Shown here one piece after another: positions 1 to 7,970 of a stretch of 42,965 bases of DNA. The translations under genes and the position numbers were made by a program. A model generated the notes under the pieces. That model was given only the letters and a program-made list of their open reading frames with translations, did not search any database and had not been told where the DNA came from. Source of the stretch: Ectopseudomonas mendocina (GTDB lineage: Bacteria > Pseudomonadota > Gammaproteobacteria > Pseudomonadales > Pseudomonadaceae); NCBI RefSeq assembly GCF_008041835.1, contig NZ_VRYE01000042.1:1-42965 (forward strand). Reading direction: 5' to 3'. How positions within the stretch are numbered: the first letter of the stretch is position 1; the number at the start of each line of letters is the position of its first letter.

Positions 1-30
1 TTCACGTGGTCGCGAGTGCACGCGGGGGAA

Positions 31-184
31 GGGATCACCCAAGCGTCATCCGCTGGACGCAGCCCACACCTGACAACAGGGTAAGCCACCGACCCACTGT
101 AGGAGCCGCGCCCCGCGGCGAATGGTGCTGAGGTTCAGCGCTAGATTCAAAAGTTTCGCCCCGAGGCGGGGCTCCTACAACTTG
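31..184 (-). repeat. single ~150-bp copy of the composite REP-pair repeat (reverse orientation)
   Basis: This stretch reads as the reverse complement of the ~184-bp unit tandemly repeated at 7971-9071 and 10390-10889. It shares the segment around the ACGCAGCCCACACCTGACA words, then GTAAGCCACCGACCCACTG, then an inverted pair of REP-like palindromes (GTAGGAGCCGCGCCCCGCGG at about 101-120, and its partner ending GGGGCTCCTAC near 180). The interior between the palindromes differs from the array copies. It sits just downstream of the pilD stop codon, where it may stop transcription or protect the 3' end of the pilBCD mRNA; that role is inferred. Confidence 0.75.
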
Positions 185-208
185 GGCGACTATGGATGGC
201 TGTTTGAC

Positions 209-1078
209 TCAAAACCCAGCGAACTTCAGATAACTGCCGGTAATCACATCGCCCCACAGCAGGGCGATCCACCCGGCAATCGCCAGATAAGGGCCGAAGG
301 GAATCGGCGTGCCGGAATCGCTGCCACGCATGCGCAGCATAATGACCCCCAGCACCGCACCGACCAGCGAAGACAGCAGGATGGTCAACGGCAGAATCTG
401 CCAGCCACCCCAGGCCCCGAGCATCGCCAGCAGCTTGAAGTCGCCATAACCCATGCCTTCCTTGCCGGTGATCAGCTTGAACAGCCAGTACACCGACCAC
501 AGGCTCAGGTAACCGGCAATCGCCCCCCACAGGGCATCTTCCAGGCTGGTAAACAGCCCGAAGTAATTGACGATCAAGCCCAGCCATAGCAGAGGCAGCA
601 CCAGCACGTCGGGCAGAATCTGGTGATCAGCATCGATCAGGCTCATCGCCAGCAGCCCCCAGGCCAGCACCAGCATCGCTCCGGCCTGCCAGGTGAAACC
701 GAAATGCCAGGCGACGTAAGCGGAAAGCAGCCCGCAGGCCAGTTCAACGATGGGGTAACGCTTGCTGATCGGGATTTTGCAGTTCGAACACTTGCCGCGC
801 AGGTACAGATAGCTGATTACCGGGATGTTCTCCCAGGGACGAATCTCATGGCCGCAGCTAGGGCATGAGGAGTTTGGGAGGATCAGGTTGAAGGTCTGAG
901 TGGATGGTGCTGGCGGCAATTCCAGCACCTCGCGCGCCTGGCCCTGCCAATCGCGTTGCAGCATCACCGGTAGGCGGTAGATCACTACATTGAGGAAACT
1001 GCCGACCAGCAAACCCAGCAACGAAACACACAAAACAAAGGCCAGCACATGGCTGGCCAGGAAGTCGATCACGAGCAT
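209..1078 (-). CDS. pilD: PilD, type IV prepilin peptidase / N-methyltransferase
   Basis: Bifunctional inner-membrane aspartyl protease. It removes the short leader of type IV prepilins and type II secretion pseudopilins and then methylates the new N-terminal Phe. The 289-residue protein carries the cytoplasmic cysteine tetrad CPSC (C72, C75) and CSNC (C97, C100), and the two catalytic aspartates D149 (LIDAD) and D213 in the GYGDFK motif. These positions match the best-studied Pseudomonas enzyme. Several hydrophobic helices follow the loop. The start codon directly abuts the pilC stop, so it is the last gene of a pilB-pilC-pilD transcription unit. In P. aeruginosa coaE follows; here the coding strand runs into a REP-type repeat and the window edge. 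Confidence 0.97.
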   Translation of the reverse strand: MLVIDFLASHVLAFVLCVSLLGLLVGSFLNVVIYRLPVMLQRDWQGQAREVLELPPAPSTQTFNLILPNSSCPSCGHEIRPWENIPVISYLYLRGKCSNCKIPISKRYPIVELACGLLSAYVAWHFGFTWQAGAMLVLAWGLLAMSLIDADHQILPDVLVLPLLWLGLIVNYFGLFTSLEDALWGAIAGYLSLWSVYWLFKLITGKEGMGYGDFKLLAMLGAWGGWQILPLTILLSSLVGAVLGVIMLRMRGSDSGTPIPFGPYLAIAGWIALLWGDVITGSYLKFAGF

Positions 1079-2296
1079 TTAAACGACGGCACCCAACTGG
1101 AAGATAGGCAGGTACATGGCGATGATAAGGCCGCCGACCAGTACACCCAGTACGGACATGATGATGGGCTCCATCAGGCTGGTTAGGCCGTCGACCATGT
1201 TGTCTACCTCGGCCTCATAAAAGCTCGCTACCTTGTCGAGCATCTCATCCAGCGAGCCAGACTCTTCGCCGATAGCGGTCATTTGCACGGCCATGGAGGG
1301 GAAGGTGCCGGTGGTGCGCATCGAGAAGTTTAGCTGCATACCAGTCGAGACATCGGCCTTGATCTTATTGGTCGCATTCTTGAACACCACATTACCGGTG
1401 GCGCCGGAGACCGAATCCAGCGCATCGACCAGTGGCACGCCAGCGGCAAAAGTCGTTGATAGTGTGCGTGCGAAGCGGGCTACCGCAGATTTGTAAAGAA
1501 TGTCGCCGACAATTGGCAGTTTCAGTACGCCACGGTCAACCGAGTCGCGCAGTTTCTGCGAGCGCTTCATCGCTTCTTTGAATGCAAAGGCAGCGGCGAT
1601 GATTGCAATCAGAAAAATGAACCACCACTCCTGAAGAAATTGCGATATGCCTATTACCATCAGCGTAAAGGCAGGCAGTTCAGCGCCGAAGTTAGCAAAT
1701 ACCTCTTCGAACTGTGGCACCACTTTAATCAGCAAAATAGCTGAAACGATGATAGCGACCACGACAACAGCGATAGGGTAATTCATCGCTTTTTTGATCT
1801 TGGCCTTGAGCGCCTCGGTCTTTTCCTTGTAGGTGGCGATTCGGTCCAGCAGGTTTTCCAGGGCACCGGCCTGTTCGCCAGACTCAACCAGGTTGCAATA
1901 CAGTTCATCGAAGTACTGTGGTTTCTTGCGCAGCGAAGCCGCAAAGCTGTTACCAGCAGCCACCTCCTGCTTCACCTCGTCGACCAGCTTGCGCATGTTG
2001 GGGTTGTCGAAGCCCTCTGAGATGATGTCGAAGGACTGCAGCAGTGGCACGCCAGCTTTCATCATGGTCGCCATCTGCCGGGTGAACAGGGCGATATCCA
2101 TGGGCTTGATTTTCTTGCCCGAGCCGAAGGAGAAGCTCGACTTCTTGCGCACCTTGGTGGGGTTGATCCCCTGTTTGCGCAGTTGCGCCTTGACCAAGGA
2201 CGGGTTCTGCCCGCTGAGCTCCCCCTTGACGACGGCACCGCTTTTGTTCTTGCCTTCCCAGGTGAACACACTGGTTTTTAGAGCTTTTTCCGCCAT
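1079..2296 (-). CDS. pilC: PilC, type IV pilus inner-membrane platform protein
   Basis: Polytopic platform protein that couples the assembly and retraction ATPases to pilin insertion. It has 405 residues, the usual length. It shows two T2SSF domains: the first with the PMDIALFTRQMATMMKAG motif near residues 65-82, the second with VARFARTLSTTFAAGVPL in the second half. Hydrophobic segments lie near residues 170-190, 205-235 and at the C-terminus (MSVLGVLVGGLIIAMYLPIF). The ATG lies 2 bases after the pilB stop, so the two are probably translationally coupled. Family assignment is clear from the T2SF signature and gene order. Confidence 0.97.
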   Translation of the reverse strand: MAEKALKTSVFTWEGKNKSGAVVKGELSGQNPSLVKAQLRKQGINPTKVRKKSSFSFGSGKKIKPMDIALFTRQMATMMKAGVPLLQSFDIISEGFDNPNMRKLVDEVKQEVAAGNSFAASLRKKPQYFDELYCNLVESGEQAGALENLLDRIATYKEKTEALKAKIKKAMNYPIAVVVVAIIVSAILLIKVVPQFEEVFANFGAELPAFTLMVIGISQFLQEWWFIFLIAIIAAAFAFKEAMKRSQKLRDSVDRGVLKLPIVGDILYKSAVARFARTLSTTFAAGVPLVDALDSVSGATGNVVFKNATNKIKADVSTGMQLNFSMRTTGTFPSMAVQMTAIGEESGSLDEMLDKVASFYEAEVDNMVDGLTSLMEPIIMSVLGVLVGGLIIAMYLPIFQLGAVV

Positions 2297-2298
2297 GG

Positions 2299-4002
2299 TT
2301 AATCCTTGGTTACGCGGTTGACTTCCTCAAGGCTGGTGACCCCTTGCATGGCCTTGAGCAAAGCGGAGGTGCGTAGGTCATTAAAGCCGTCTTTACGCAT
2401 CTGCGCGGCAATATCGATGGAGTTGCCTTCCTCCATGATAATCCGCTGCAGGTTGGGCGTGTTTTTAACCACTTCATAAATACCGACACGCCCTTTGTAA
2501 CCGCCCTTGCAGTTTTCACAGCCCACCGGGCCATAAATCTTGAAGCTGCCGATCTTGTCCTCGGGGAAGCCTTCGGCCAGTAGCGTCTCGCGCGGTACGT
2601 CCACTTCCTTCTTGCAGCTGTTGCACAGCTTGCGCGCCAGGCGCTGGGCGATGATCAGGTTGACCGAGGTGGCGATGTTGAAGGAGGGTACGCCCATATT
2701 ACGCAGGCGGGTCAGGGTTTCCGCAGCGCTATTGGTGTGCAGGGTGGACATCACCATATGCCCGGTCTGTGCGGCCTTGACTGCAATGGAGGCTGTGTCC
2801 AGATCGCGGATCTCACCCACCATGATGATATCCGGGTCTTGGCGCAGAAAGGCGCGTAGCGCCTGTGTGAAGTCCATGCCCTGCTTGGGGTTGACGTTGA
2901 CCTGGTTGATCCCCTCCAGGTTGATCTCCACCGGGTCTTCGGCGGTGGAGATGTTCACATCAGGCGTATTGAGGATGTTCAGGCCGGTATAGAGCGATAC
3001 GGTTTTGCCCGAGCCGGTGGGGCCGGTGACCAGAATCATGCCCTGGGGCTGCTTGAGGGCAGACATATAGAGTTCTTTCTGATCTTCCTCGTAGCCCAGG
3101 GCGTCGATGCCCATCTGCGCGCTGGTGGGGTCGAGAATTCGCATCACGATCTTCTCGCCCCAGAGCGTTGGGAGCGTGTTGACGCGAAAGTCGATGGCCT
3201 TGGTCTTGGAGATTTTCATCTTGATCCGGCCGTCCTGCGGCTTGCGCCGTTCGGAAATATCCAGCGCGGCCATCACCTTGAGGCGGGCGGAAATACGCGG
3301 CGCCAGCTGAATCGGTGGGCGCGCGACCTCATGGAGGATACCGTCGGTACGAAAGCGCACTCGATAGGCTTTTTCGTAAGGCTCGAAATGCAGGTCAGAT
3401 GAGCCACCTTTAATCGCATCCAGTAGCATCTTGTTGACAAAGCGCACTACCGGTGCGTCGTCGGCATCGGCGTTACCATCATTTATCTGCTTGTCATCAT
3501 CTACCGCTACTACATCCAATCCGTCCAGATCGACGTCTGCCAGCTCGTCCATGCCGCTGTTGGCAGCATCGAAGAACTTGTCGATGGCGTCGCCGAGCTT
3601 GTCATCCTCGACCAGGATTGCTTCGGTATTCAGTCCGGTACTGAACTGCACATCGGTAACGGCCTGGTGGTTAGTCGGGTCTGAAAGCGCCACGAACAGC
3701 TTGTTACCGCGTCGCCATAGTGGCAGCACACGATGCTGGCGTACCAGTTTTTCGCTGATCAGGTCACGTGGTTGGCTTTCCTTGTCGAGGCTGTTGAGGT
3801 CGAGAAAGGAAACGCCGAACTGCTCCGAGGCTAGTTCTGCCAATGCACGACTTTTTACCAGCTTGTTCTGCACTAGATAGGTGACCAGCGACAGCTTGTT
3901 GCGCTGGGCCTGCTGCTGGGCCTGCTGGGCGGCTTTTTCGTCCAGCAGCTCGGCCAGCACCATCTGCTTGGCCAGGCCGGAGAGGGATACGCTTTCGTTC
4001 AT
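2299..4002 (-). CDS. pilB: PilB, type IV pilus extension ATPase
   Basis: Cytoplasmic hexameric GspE-family ATPase that drives pilus extension. The chosen ATG gives 567 residues beginning MNESVSLSGL, and has GGAG upstream (TGTGGAGCCCCCGATG); an in-frame start six codons further upstream lacks this support. Order of parts: N-terminal MshEN-type domain (about 1-145); acidic linker; the ATPase core with Walker A GPTGSGKT (327-334), the Asp-box region and Walker B region (DPDIIMVGEIRD); and a zinc-binding tetracysteine CNSC...CENC in the C-terminal part. It heads the pilBCD unit and diverges from pilA. Confidence 0.97.
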   Translation of the reverse strand: MNESVSLSGLAKQMVLAELLDEKAAQQAQQQAQRNKLSLVTYLVQNKLVKSRALAELASEQFGVSFLDLNSLDKESQPRDLISEKLVRQHRVLPLWRRGNKLFVALSDPTNHQAVTDVQFSTGLNTEAILVEDDKLGDAIDKFFDAANSGMDELADVDLDGLDVVAVDDDKQINDGNADADDAPVVRFVNKMLLDAIKGGSSDLHFEPYEKAYRVRFRTDGILHEVARPPIQLAPRISARLKVMAALDISERRKPQDGRIKMKISKTKAIDFRVNTLPTLWGEKIVMRILDPTSAQMGIDALGYEEDQKELYMSALKQPQGMILVTGPTGSGKTVSLYTGLNILNTPDVNISTAEDPVEINLEGINQVNVNPKQGMDFTQALRAFLRQDPDIIMVGEIRDLDTASIAVKAAQTGHMVMSTLHTNSAAETLTRLRNMGVPSFNIATSVNLIIAQRLARKLCNSCKKEVDVPRETLLAEGFPEDKIGSFKIYGPVGCENCKGGYKGRVGIYEVVKNTPNLQRIIMEEGNSIDIAAQMRKDGFNDLRTSALLKAMQGVTSLEEVNRVTKD

Positions 4003-4161
4003 CGGGGGCTCCACACACAATGCCTGCCTTATAGCCTAGATGCTGGCGCCTGCCAAACCGCGTTTTGCTAGGTGACGAAAAAGGTCAGTTAGTGTCCGCG
4101 GGTGGTGTGGTGGCCTGTGATGGTGCGGCTGAATATCGCCGTCTGGCCTGCTTCGAAAAGT

Positions 4162-4177
4162 TGGCACGCCGTCTGCA
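4162..4177 (+). promoter_or_regulatory. sigma-54 (RpoN) promoter of pilA
   Basis: TGGCACGCCGTCTGCA carries the invariant GG (4163-4164) and GC (4175-4176) spaced by exactly 10 bases, the -24/-12 signature of sigma-54 promoters. Transcription would start about a dozen bases downstream and about 40 bases before pilA. In P. aeruginosa pilA is transcribed by RpoN under PilS/PilR control; the same control is inferred here. Confidence 0.85.
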
Positions 4178-4226
4178 TTGCCATACGCAGGTCACTGGAC
4201 CTGTTCATTTCTAGGAGAGTTAACGA

Positions 4227-4700
4227 ATGAAAGCTCAAATGCAAAAGGGTTTTACCCTGATTGAATTGATGATCGTTGTGGCGATTATTGGGATTTTGGC
4301 TGCCATCGCCATTCCGCAGTATCAAAATTACACTGCTCGCTCGCAGGCAGCCGAGGCTGTAACCCTCCTCGGGGGACTGAAAACTCCGGTAGTAGAAGGC
4401 ATTAGCAATTCTGGCATAACGTCTTGCAGTACTGACGCTGCGAGTGGGAGTGGTAATAACGCTGTTCCTGCTGGTGCTTTGAATGGGTTGACTCTCTCCG
4501 GTCAGTATGTGGATACGGTGGTTGCTTCTGTTCAGAACTCAACTGATTGCCGTCTCCAGGCAACTTTCAAAACCTCTAATGTTAATTCTTTGATTAGCGG
4601 TAAGATTGTTAACTTTACTTATGCTCCGGCTACAGGTGCTTGGACCTGCACAAGTGATCTGGACGATAAGGTTCGTCCGAGTAATTGCACTAAGGTTTAA
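4227..4700 (+). CDS. pilA: PilA, type IV major pilin
   Basis: Structural subunit of the type IV pilus. It starts at the ATG with AGGAG (4213-4217) upstream. The 157-residue prepilin has a short charged leader MKAQMQKG, the PilD cleavage site G|F, and the conserved hydrophobic helix [27 protein letters not shown] with Glu at mature position 5. The mature part has two cysteine pairs: one in the centre (ITSCSTD and STDCRLQ), the other enclosing the C-terminal D-loop ([14 protein letters not shown]). The gene is visibly richer in A/T-ending codons than pilBCD, in keeping with pilin alleles being exchanged between strains. No pilin accessory or glycosyltransferase gene follows. Confidence 0.97.
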   Translation: MKAQMQKGFTLIELMIVVAIIGILAAIAIPQYQNYTARSQAAEAVTLLGGLKTPVVEGISNSGITSCSTDAASGSGNNAVPAGALNGLTLSGQYVDTVVASVQNSTDCRLQATFKTSNVNSLISGKIVNFTYAPATGAWTCTSDLDDKVRPSNCTKV

Positions 4701-4820
4701 TTCTGACTCGGTAAAGATACGGTAATCACGGTATGACGGACACCAATAATCCGGGGTTGGGGCAAAGCCCGGAGGCGTAATCCCTCGTGCCGCGAACCTG
4801 CTGCATCGTGCTGCAACTGA

Positions 4821-4847
4821 ACGCCTCGCCTAGTGCGGGGCGTTTTG
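4821..4847 (+). terminator. probable rho-independent terminator downstream of pilA
   Basis: ACGCCTCGC (4821-4829) and GCGGGGCGT (4835-4843) can form a 9-bp stem with one G-U pair, followed by a short T run (CGTTTTGC). It lies about 120 bases after the pilA stop and is the first terminator-like hairpin there. A diverged copy (about 5222-5253) lies in the second copy of the larger repeat. Confidence 0.6.
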
Positions 4848-5049
4848 CTATCTGGGTCCGGTTGCCGCGATCATGCGGCGCATTACGCCTTCGGCTAATA
4901 CGCCCTACGATTTTTGCTGCATGCGGTATGGCGGTTCGTTCGGATGGATGGTGAGGGGCAATCAATCGAGTACCTCGAACCTGTAGCATCAACCGCCGCA
5001 CCAATCGCGGTATGACGGATAAATCGTATCGCGGTATGACGGATCACTC

Positions 5050-5094
5050 GTAGGATGGATTAGCCGAAGGCGTAATCCGTCGTTCACCGCGAAC
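5050..5094. repeat. short palindromic repeat, GTAGGATGGATTAG type, copy 1
   Basis: Contains GGATTAGCCGAAGGCGTAATCC, an imperfect palindrome (GGATTA/TAATCC arms), followed by GTCGTTCACCGCGAAC. The near-identical second copy is at 5160-5202, a decayed copy is fused to hicA at 5884-5916, another lies near 9446-9478, and the palindrome is also part of every 184-bp array unit. Confidence 0.75.
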
Positions 5095-5159
5095 TGCGAT
5101 ATTCTTCACAACCCGGTAAGGCGGATCAACTCCGTAACCCGGTAAGGCGGATCAACTCT

Positions 5160-5202
5160 GTAGGATGGATTAGCGAAGCGTAATCCGTCGTTCACCGCGA
5201 AC
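5160..5202. repeat. short palindromic repeat, GTAGGATGGATTAG type, copy 2
   Basis: Shares GTAGGATGGATTAG and GCGTAATCCGTCGTTCACCG with the copy at 5050-5094, differing by a two-base shortening of the loop. It is preceded by the two direct repeats AACCCGGTAAGGCGGATCA. Confidence 0.75.
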
Positions 5203-5326
5203 CACGATGTCCGTTGCAATACCGAACGCCCTACCTTGCGCGGGGTGTTTTGCTCTCTGGAGTTTGTGGTGTGCGGCTCTCGTTCGGCGCATTACGCCTG
5301 CGGCTAATGCGCCCTACGGTTATGGC

Positions 5327-5659
5327 CTACGCATGTGCCTCGCGGCTCAGCACGTCGGCGACCCCCTGGTTGATACTCTTGTGCTCCAGTTCGGCTTTTA
5401 CCGCGACCGTGGCGTGCAGCTCTGGCCCCAGGCGTAGGCTGAGCTTGCCGGAGTAGGGCTTTTGCGGCGGGCGATCCAGCTGAGCGCAGGTGTCGAGGTA
5501 GTCGTTCACTGCTTCTTCGAATGCCGTGCGAAGTTCCTGAACGGACTCACCATGAAAACCCACCACGTCGCGAATGCCGGCGATGTGACCAACGAAAAGG
5601 CCGTCTTCGTCGCTGTACTCGATGCGGGCTGCATAGCCCTTGTAAGTCATTGCATTCAT
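5327..5659 (-). CDS. hicB: HicB-family antitoxin
   Basis: Small 110-residue protein with the HicB N-terminal fold (YKGYAARIEYSDEDGLFVGHIAGIRDVVGFHGESVQELRTAFEEAVNDYL) and a C-terminal ribbon-helix-helix-like tail (GKLSLRLGPELHATVAVKAELEHKSINQGVADVLSRE). HicB proteins bind and neutralise the HicA mRNA interferase and repress their own operon. The start overlaps the stop of the upstream hicA reading frame as ATGA, the usual coupled arrangement. That hicA has lost its start, so this may be an orphaned antitoxin. It could still act on HicA toxins elsewhere or as a DNA-binding protein; this is an inference. Confidence 0.85.
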   Translation of the reverse strand: MNAMTYKGYAARIEYSDEDGLFVGHIAGIRDVVGFHGESVQELRTAFEEAVNDYLDTCAQLDRPPQKPYSGKLSLRLGPELHATVAVKAELEHKSINQGVADVLSREAHA

Positions 5660-5886
5660 GGGGTAACTCCTGCTTGTTCAAGGAAGGCCCGTGCATCGCG
5701 AACCTGATACGGCTTGGCTTCCTTGTCGGGATGGGGGCGGTGAAAGGTGCCAACCACGCCATTCAGTTCGAAGCGCACGCGTGAGCCATTGCCCTCGATA
5801 GCTCTGGCGCCGGCCGCTACAAATAGCGATTCAATGCGGGACCACTCAGGTGTGCTCGGTACCGGCTTGGCGAAGACTGCTTTCAG
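5656..5886 (-). pseudogene. hicA: hicA toxin remnant without a start codon
   Basis: Translating the minus strand in the frame ending at 5656 gives LKAVFAKPVPS, then EWSRIESLFVAAGARAIEG, then NGSRVRFELNGVVGTFHRPHPDKE and QVRDARAFLEQAGVTP. This is the body and C-terminus of a HicA double-stranded-RNA-binding-like mRNA interferase, including the GSRV and catalytic-His FHRPHP segments. The open frame runs up only to a TAG at 5917-5919, and there is no ATG, GTG or TTG before the body. Bases 5884-5916 instead match the dispersed GTAGGATGGATTAG repeat, so the native start appears to have been replaced. Translation from a non-standard start cannot be excluded. The stop overlaps the hicB start. Confidence 0.8.
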
Positions 5887-5916
5887 GATGGATTGGTGAA
5901 GTCTAATCGTCGTTTG
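5884..5916. repeat. decayed copy of the GTAGGATGGATTAG repeat at the 5' end of hicA
   Basis: CAGGATGGATTGGTGAAG followed by TCTAATCGTCGTTT aligns with the repeats at 5050 and 5160 with a handful of changes. It begins exactly where similarity to HicA proteins stops. Confidence 0.65.
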
Positions 5917-6126
5917 CTACAGGCCACGATGTTTGCCGAAGTATCTGCGTGACGCCTGGAATGGAGCGTTCGGCTTTTGGGGCTGGGGCTAATCCGCCCT
6001 GCAGGCATCCGTCCTGGCTCTATTTCCTGCCGCCATGCAGCGGTCGTCTACATGGCGGTAGGTTCGGCATTGTTTGGTGCTATAGCGGTTGGGATACACT
6101 TCTAAGCGTGTATGCGGAGGTTGGCT

Positions 6127-6525
6127 ATGAATAAGGTCGTGCTGGTCGAGTTACTGCGCTCGCGACTGGATGGTTTGCTGGCTATCTATGCCTTTGGCAG
6201 TCGTGTCCAGGGTGCGGCAGGCGAAGGAAGTGATCTCGATTTGGCTGTATTGGTAAAAGGTTATGTTGATCCACTGGTGCTCTGGGAGCTTGCCAGCGAG
6301 GCTGCCGATATTGCGGGTTGTCCGGTTGACCTGCTGGATTTGCGCAGGGCTTCCACCGTGATGCAGCAGCAGGTGTTGGTAAAAGGCGAGCACTGGTGGG
6401 TGGCTGAGGGGCCCGAGGCCGGTTTGTTCGAGTGCGCTGTGTTGAGCGAGAAGCTTGAGCTGGATCGGGCCAGGGCGCCTCTGTTACGGGATATCGAGCG
6501 AGATGGGCGGGTGTATGGCCGATGA
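6127..6525 (+). CDS. mntA: MntA-type nucleotidyltransferase antitoxin
   Basis: 132-residue protein of the minimal nucleotidyltransferase (MNT) family. It contains the GSx10DxD signature: G24-S25 then D36-x-D38 in FGSRVQGAAGEGSDLDLAV. In the MntA-HepT systems that have been studied, MntA transfers AMP units to a tyrosine of the HEPN toxin and so silences it. The ATG at 6127 is preferred over in-frame codons upstream because GGAGG (6116-6120) lies 6 bases before it. The partner hepT starts 11 bases before the mntA stop, so the two are translationally coupled. About 200 bases upstream carry no recognisable gene. Confidence 0.88.
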   Translation: MNKVVLVELLRSRLDGLLAIYAFGSRVQGAAGEGSDLDLAVLVKGYVDPLVLWELASEAADIAGCPVDLLDLRRASTVMQQQVLVKGEHWWVAEGPEAGLFECAVLSEKLELDRARAPLLRDIERDGRVYGR

Positions 6526-6937
6526 TGTGTTGTTGAACAAGGCCGCAAGCATCGAGCGCTGCGTCAGGCGTGCGCGTGAGGAGTATGAGCGCGACCCGGC
6601 GAGTTTTGCAGAGGACTTTACTCGGCAGGATGCGGCCATTCTGAATATTCAGCGTGCTTGCGAGGCGGCTCTGGATATGGGGCAGCATTTGATTCGGCGC
6701 GAGCGTCTCGGTATTCCGCAGAGTGCGCGCGATGTCTTTGCACTGCTCGCCGCAGGCGGCTGGATCGACGTTAGCCTGGCCGAAGCGCTGAAGCGAATGG
6801 TGGGCTATCGCAATATTGCCGTTCATGAGTACCAGGCGCTGCAGCTACCGATTACCGTGGCGGTCATTACCCGGCACCTGGATGAGTTTCTCGATTATTC
6901 CAAGAGCATTCTGTTGAAGGATGCGCGGGAGGATTGA
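6515..6937 (+). CDS. hepT: HepT-type HEPN toxin (RNase)
   Basis: 140-residue all-alpha HEPN protein (DUF86/HepT family) from the ATG MADDVLLNKA. It carries the ribonuclease motif R99-x4-H104 and the neighbouring Y106 (GYRNIAVHEY). In characterised MntA-HepT pairs the R and H are needed for RNA cleavage and that tyrosine is the site of AMPylation. It overlaps the mntA end by 11 bases, as expected for a TA operon. The next REP-like palindrome (7010-7035) lies downstream. Activity is inferred from the intact motif. Confidence 0.88.
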   Translation: MADDVLLNKAASIERCVRRAREEYERDPASFAEDFTRQDAAILNIQRACEAALDMGQHLIRRERLGIPQSARDVFALLAAGGWIDVSLAEALKRMVGYRNIAVHEYQALQLPITVAVITRHLDEFLDYSKSILLKDARED

Positions 6938-7009
6938 GGTTTTTCCCTCAGAAAAAACGTTGTCATATCCGCACAGGTGGGCGGCTGGTTTTGTGGTGAG
7001 CCTGCTATC

Positions 7010-7035
7010 GATTCGCCGCGAGGCGCGGCTCCTAC
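7010..7035. repeat. single REP-like palindrome
   Basis: ATTCGCCGCGAGGCGCGGCT followed by CCTAC is one arm of the REP pair found in all array units. It stands alone between the convergent hepT and vapC genes. The rest of the 6938-7190 interval shows nothing recognisable. Confidence 0.7.
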
Positions 7036-7190
7036 TGGGTGGTGGCTGCCTTGACGTGTGAGGGCTGGGGGCGCCTTGCTATGCAGAAGTCCAGTTCCGG
7101 TGTAACAAGCTGGGATTTATAGGGCCCAGGGACAGGCCGCGATTTCCCCTGCTTCCGCTTATGGCGTGCGTGGTCTGTTCTGAAGCGTCC

Positions 7191-7580
7191 TTACTTGACG
7201 TGCCTGATTGGACCCGCGTACTTCGCTATGGCCAGATCGCTTGTGACCAATATAAAGCCTTCAGTGGTGGCCTGAGCAATCAGCATTCGATCAAATGGGT
7301 CGTTATGTATAGGTGGAAGAGCGGCGGCTGCAATGCTGTGCTGCCCGGTCATTGCCAGCTCTTGATAGTCTGCATCGAGCAGTGCTCTTCTGAGTACTGC
7401 CGGGTCAAAGTGGAAGTGGGCCTTGCCCATGGCATGCTTGATGCCAACCTCCCAGATGCTCGCAGCGCTGAAGAGCAGTTCGTTGTCGCGGTCGTTGATC
7501 AGATTGGCCGCGTCGGTTGGCAGTGAGGTGGGGGTGGCGCAGGCCCAGAGTAAAATATGAGTGTCGAGCAGCAGTTTCAT
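7191..7580 (-). CDS. vapC: VapC-like PIN-domain toxin
   Basis: 129-residue PIN-domain ribonuclease. The conserved acidic residues are visible: D6 (LLDTHILLW), E44 (SIWEVGIK), D97 (NDPFDRMLIAQA) and D115 (VTSD). These bind the catalytic metal ions in VapC toxins, which cut tRNA or rRNA. The ATG overlaps the antitoxin stop by four bases (ATGA). The HxLLW and WE(V/I)xIK signatures place it in the PIN subgroup usually paired with Phd/YefM-type antitoxins, as here. Target RNA cannot be read from the sequence. Confidence 0.9.
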   Translation of the reverse strand: MKLLLDTHILLWACATPTSLPTDAANLINDRDNELLFSAASIWEVGIKHAMGKAHFHFDPAVLRRALLDADYQELAMTGQHSIAAAALPPIHNDPFDRMLIAQATTEGFILVTSDLAIAKYAGPIRHVK

Positions 7581-7834
7581 GCGCCGAACATCGACTCGAT
7601 TTCATTCTGAAACGGTGTGTCAATGTCGTCTGGCACATTGAAAACGCCAGTCAGCATCCCGGTGCGAGGTTTGCTTTCCTGGTTGATCGAGATGACCTTC
7701 ACCATCGGCTTGCCTGCCTTTGCGATGATAAACGGGCTGCCTTGGCTGGCATCGAGAATCAGTTGTGACAGGTGCGTCTTGGCATCGTGAATATTGACCA
7801 TTTTCGGGCTATTAGTGGTGCTCTCGGTTTTCAT
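7577..7834 (-). CDS. Phd/YefM-type antitoxin of the VapC pair
   Basis: 85-residue antitoxin. The N-terminal half (VNIHDAKTHLSQLILDASQGSPFIIAKAGKPMVKVISI) has the Phd/YefM DNA-binding fold. The C-terminal tail (TGVFNVPDDIDTPFQNEIESMFGA) resembles the toxin-binding extension of PIN partners. The ATG at 7832-7834 is used; an internal ATG (Met12) at the family's usual MVNIHDAK start is possible, and neither has a strong ribosome binding site. It overlaps vapC by 4 bases. It probably represses its own promoter in the ~130 bases upstream. Confidence 0.88.
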   Translation of the reverse strand: MKTESTTNSPKMVNIHDAKTHLSQLILDASQGSPFIIAKAGKPMVKVISINQESKPRTGMLTGVFNVPDDIDTPFQNEIESMFGA

Positions 7835-7970
7835 GGTGGAGTACCTGGTTAGCTAATTTGGTTAGTCTATTCTCCGGCGTTCCTGTTCGCAATCGTTGGT
7901 GCTAGCCGTGGTTTCCTCCAGTTTTGTGGGTGGGCTTGAGCTCCACGAGATGGCTTGAGGTGATTTGTCT

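Larger units (their letters stand above)
4701..5326. repeat. gene-free repeat-rich interval between pilA and hicB
   Basis: No gene is recognised in these ~625 bases. The interval is a mosaic of short repeats. CGCGGTATGACGGAT occurs twice (about 5005-5045). AACCCGGTAAGGCGGATCA occurs twice (5110 and 5136). GTAGGATGGATTAG-type palindromic units with GCGTAATCCGTCGTTCACCG occur at 5050-5094 and 5160-5202. A larger diverged direct repeat of about 130 bases lies at 4786-4915 and 5195-5325. The short words recur near the broken hicA (5884-5916) and upstream of the HEPN-MNT pair (9428-9478). Confidence 0.8.

Noticed and set aside
4020..4226. A minus-strand 78-codon frame (4089-4325) overlapping the pilA start
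   Set aside because: It is antisense to the pilA leader and promoter and has no family likeness.
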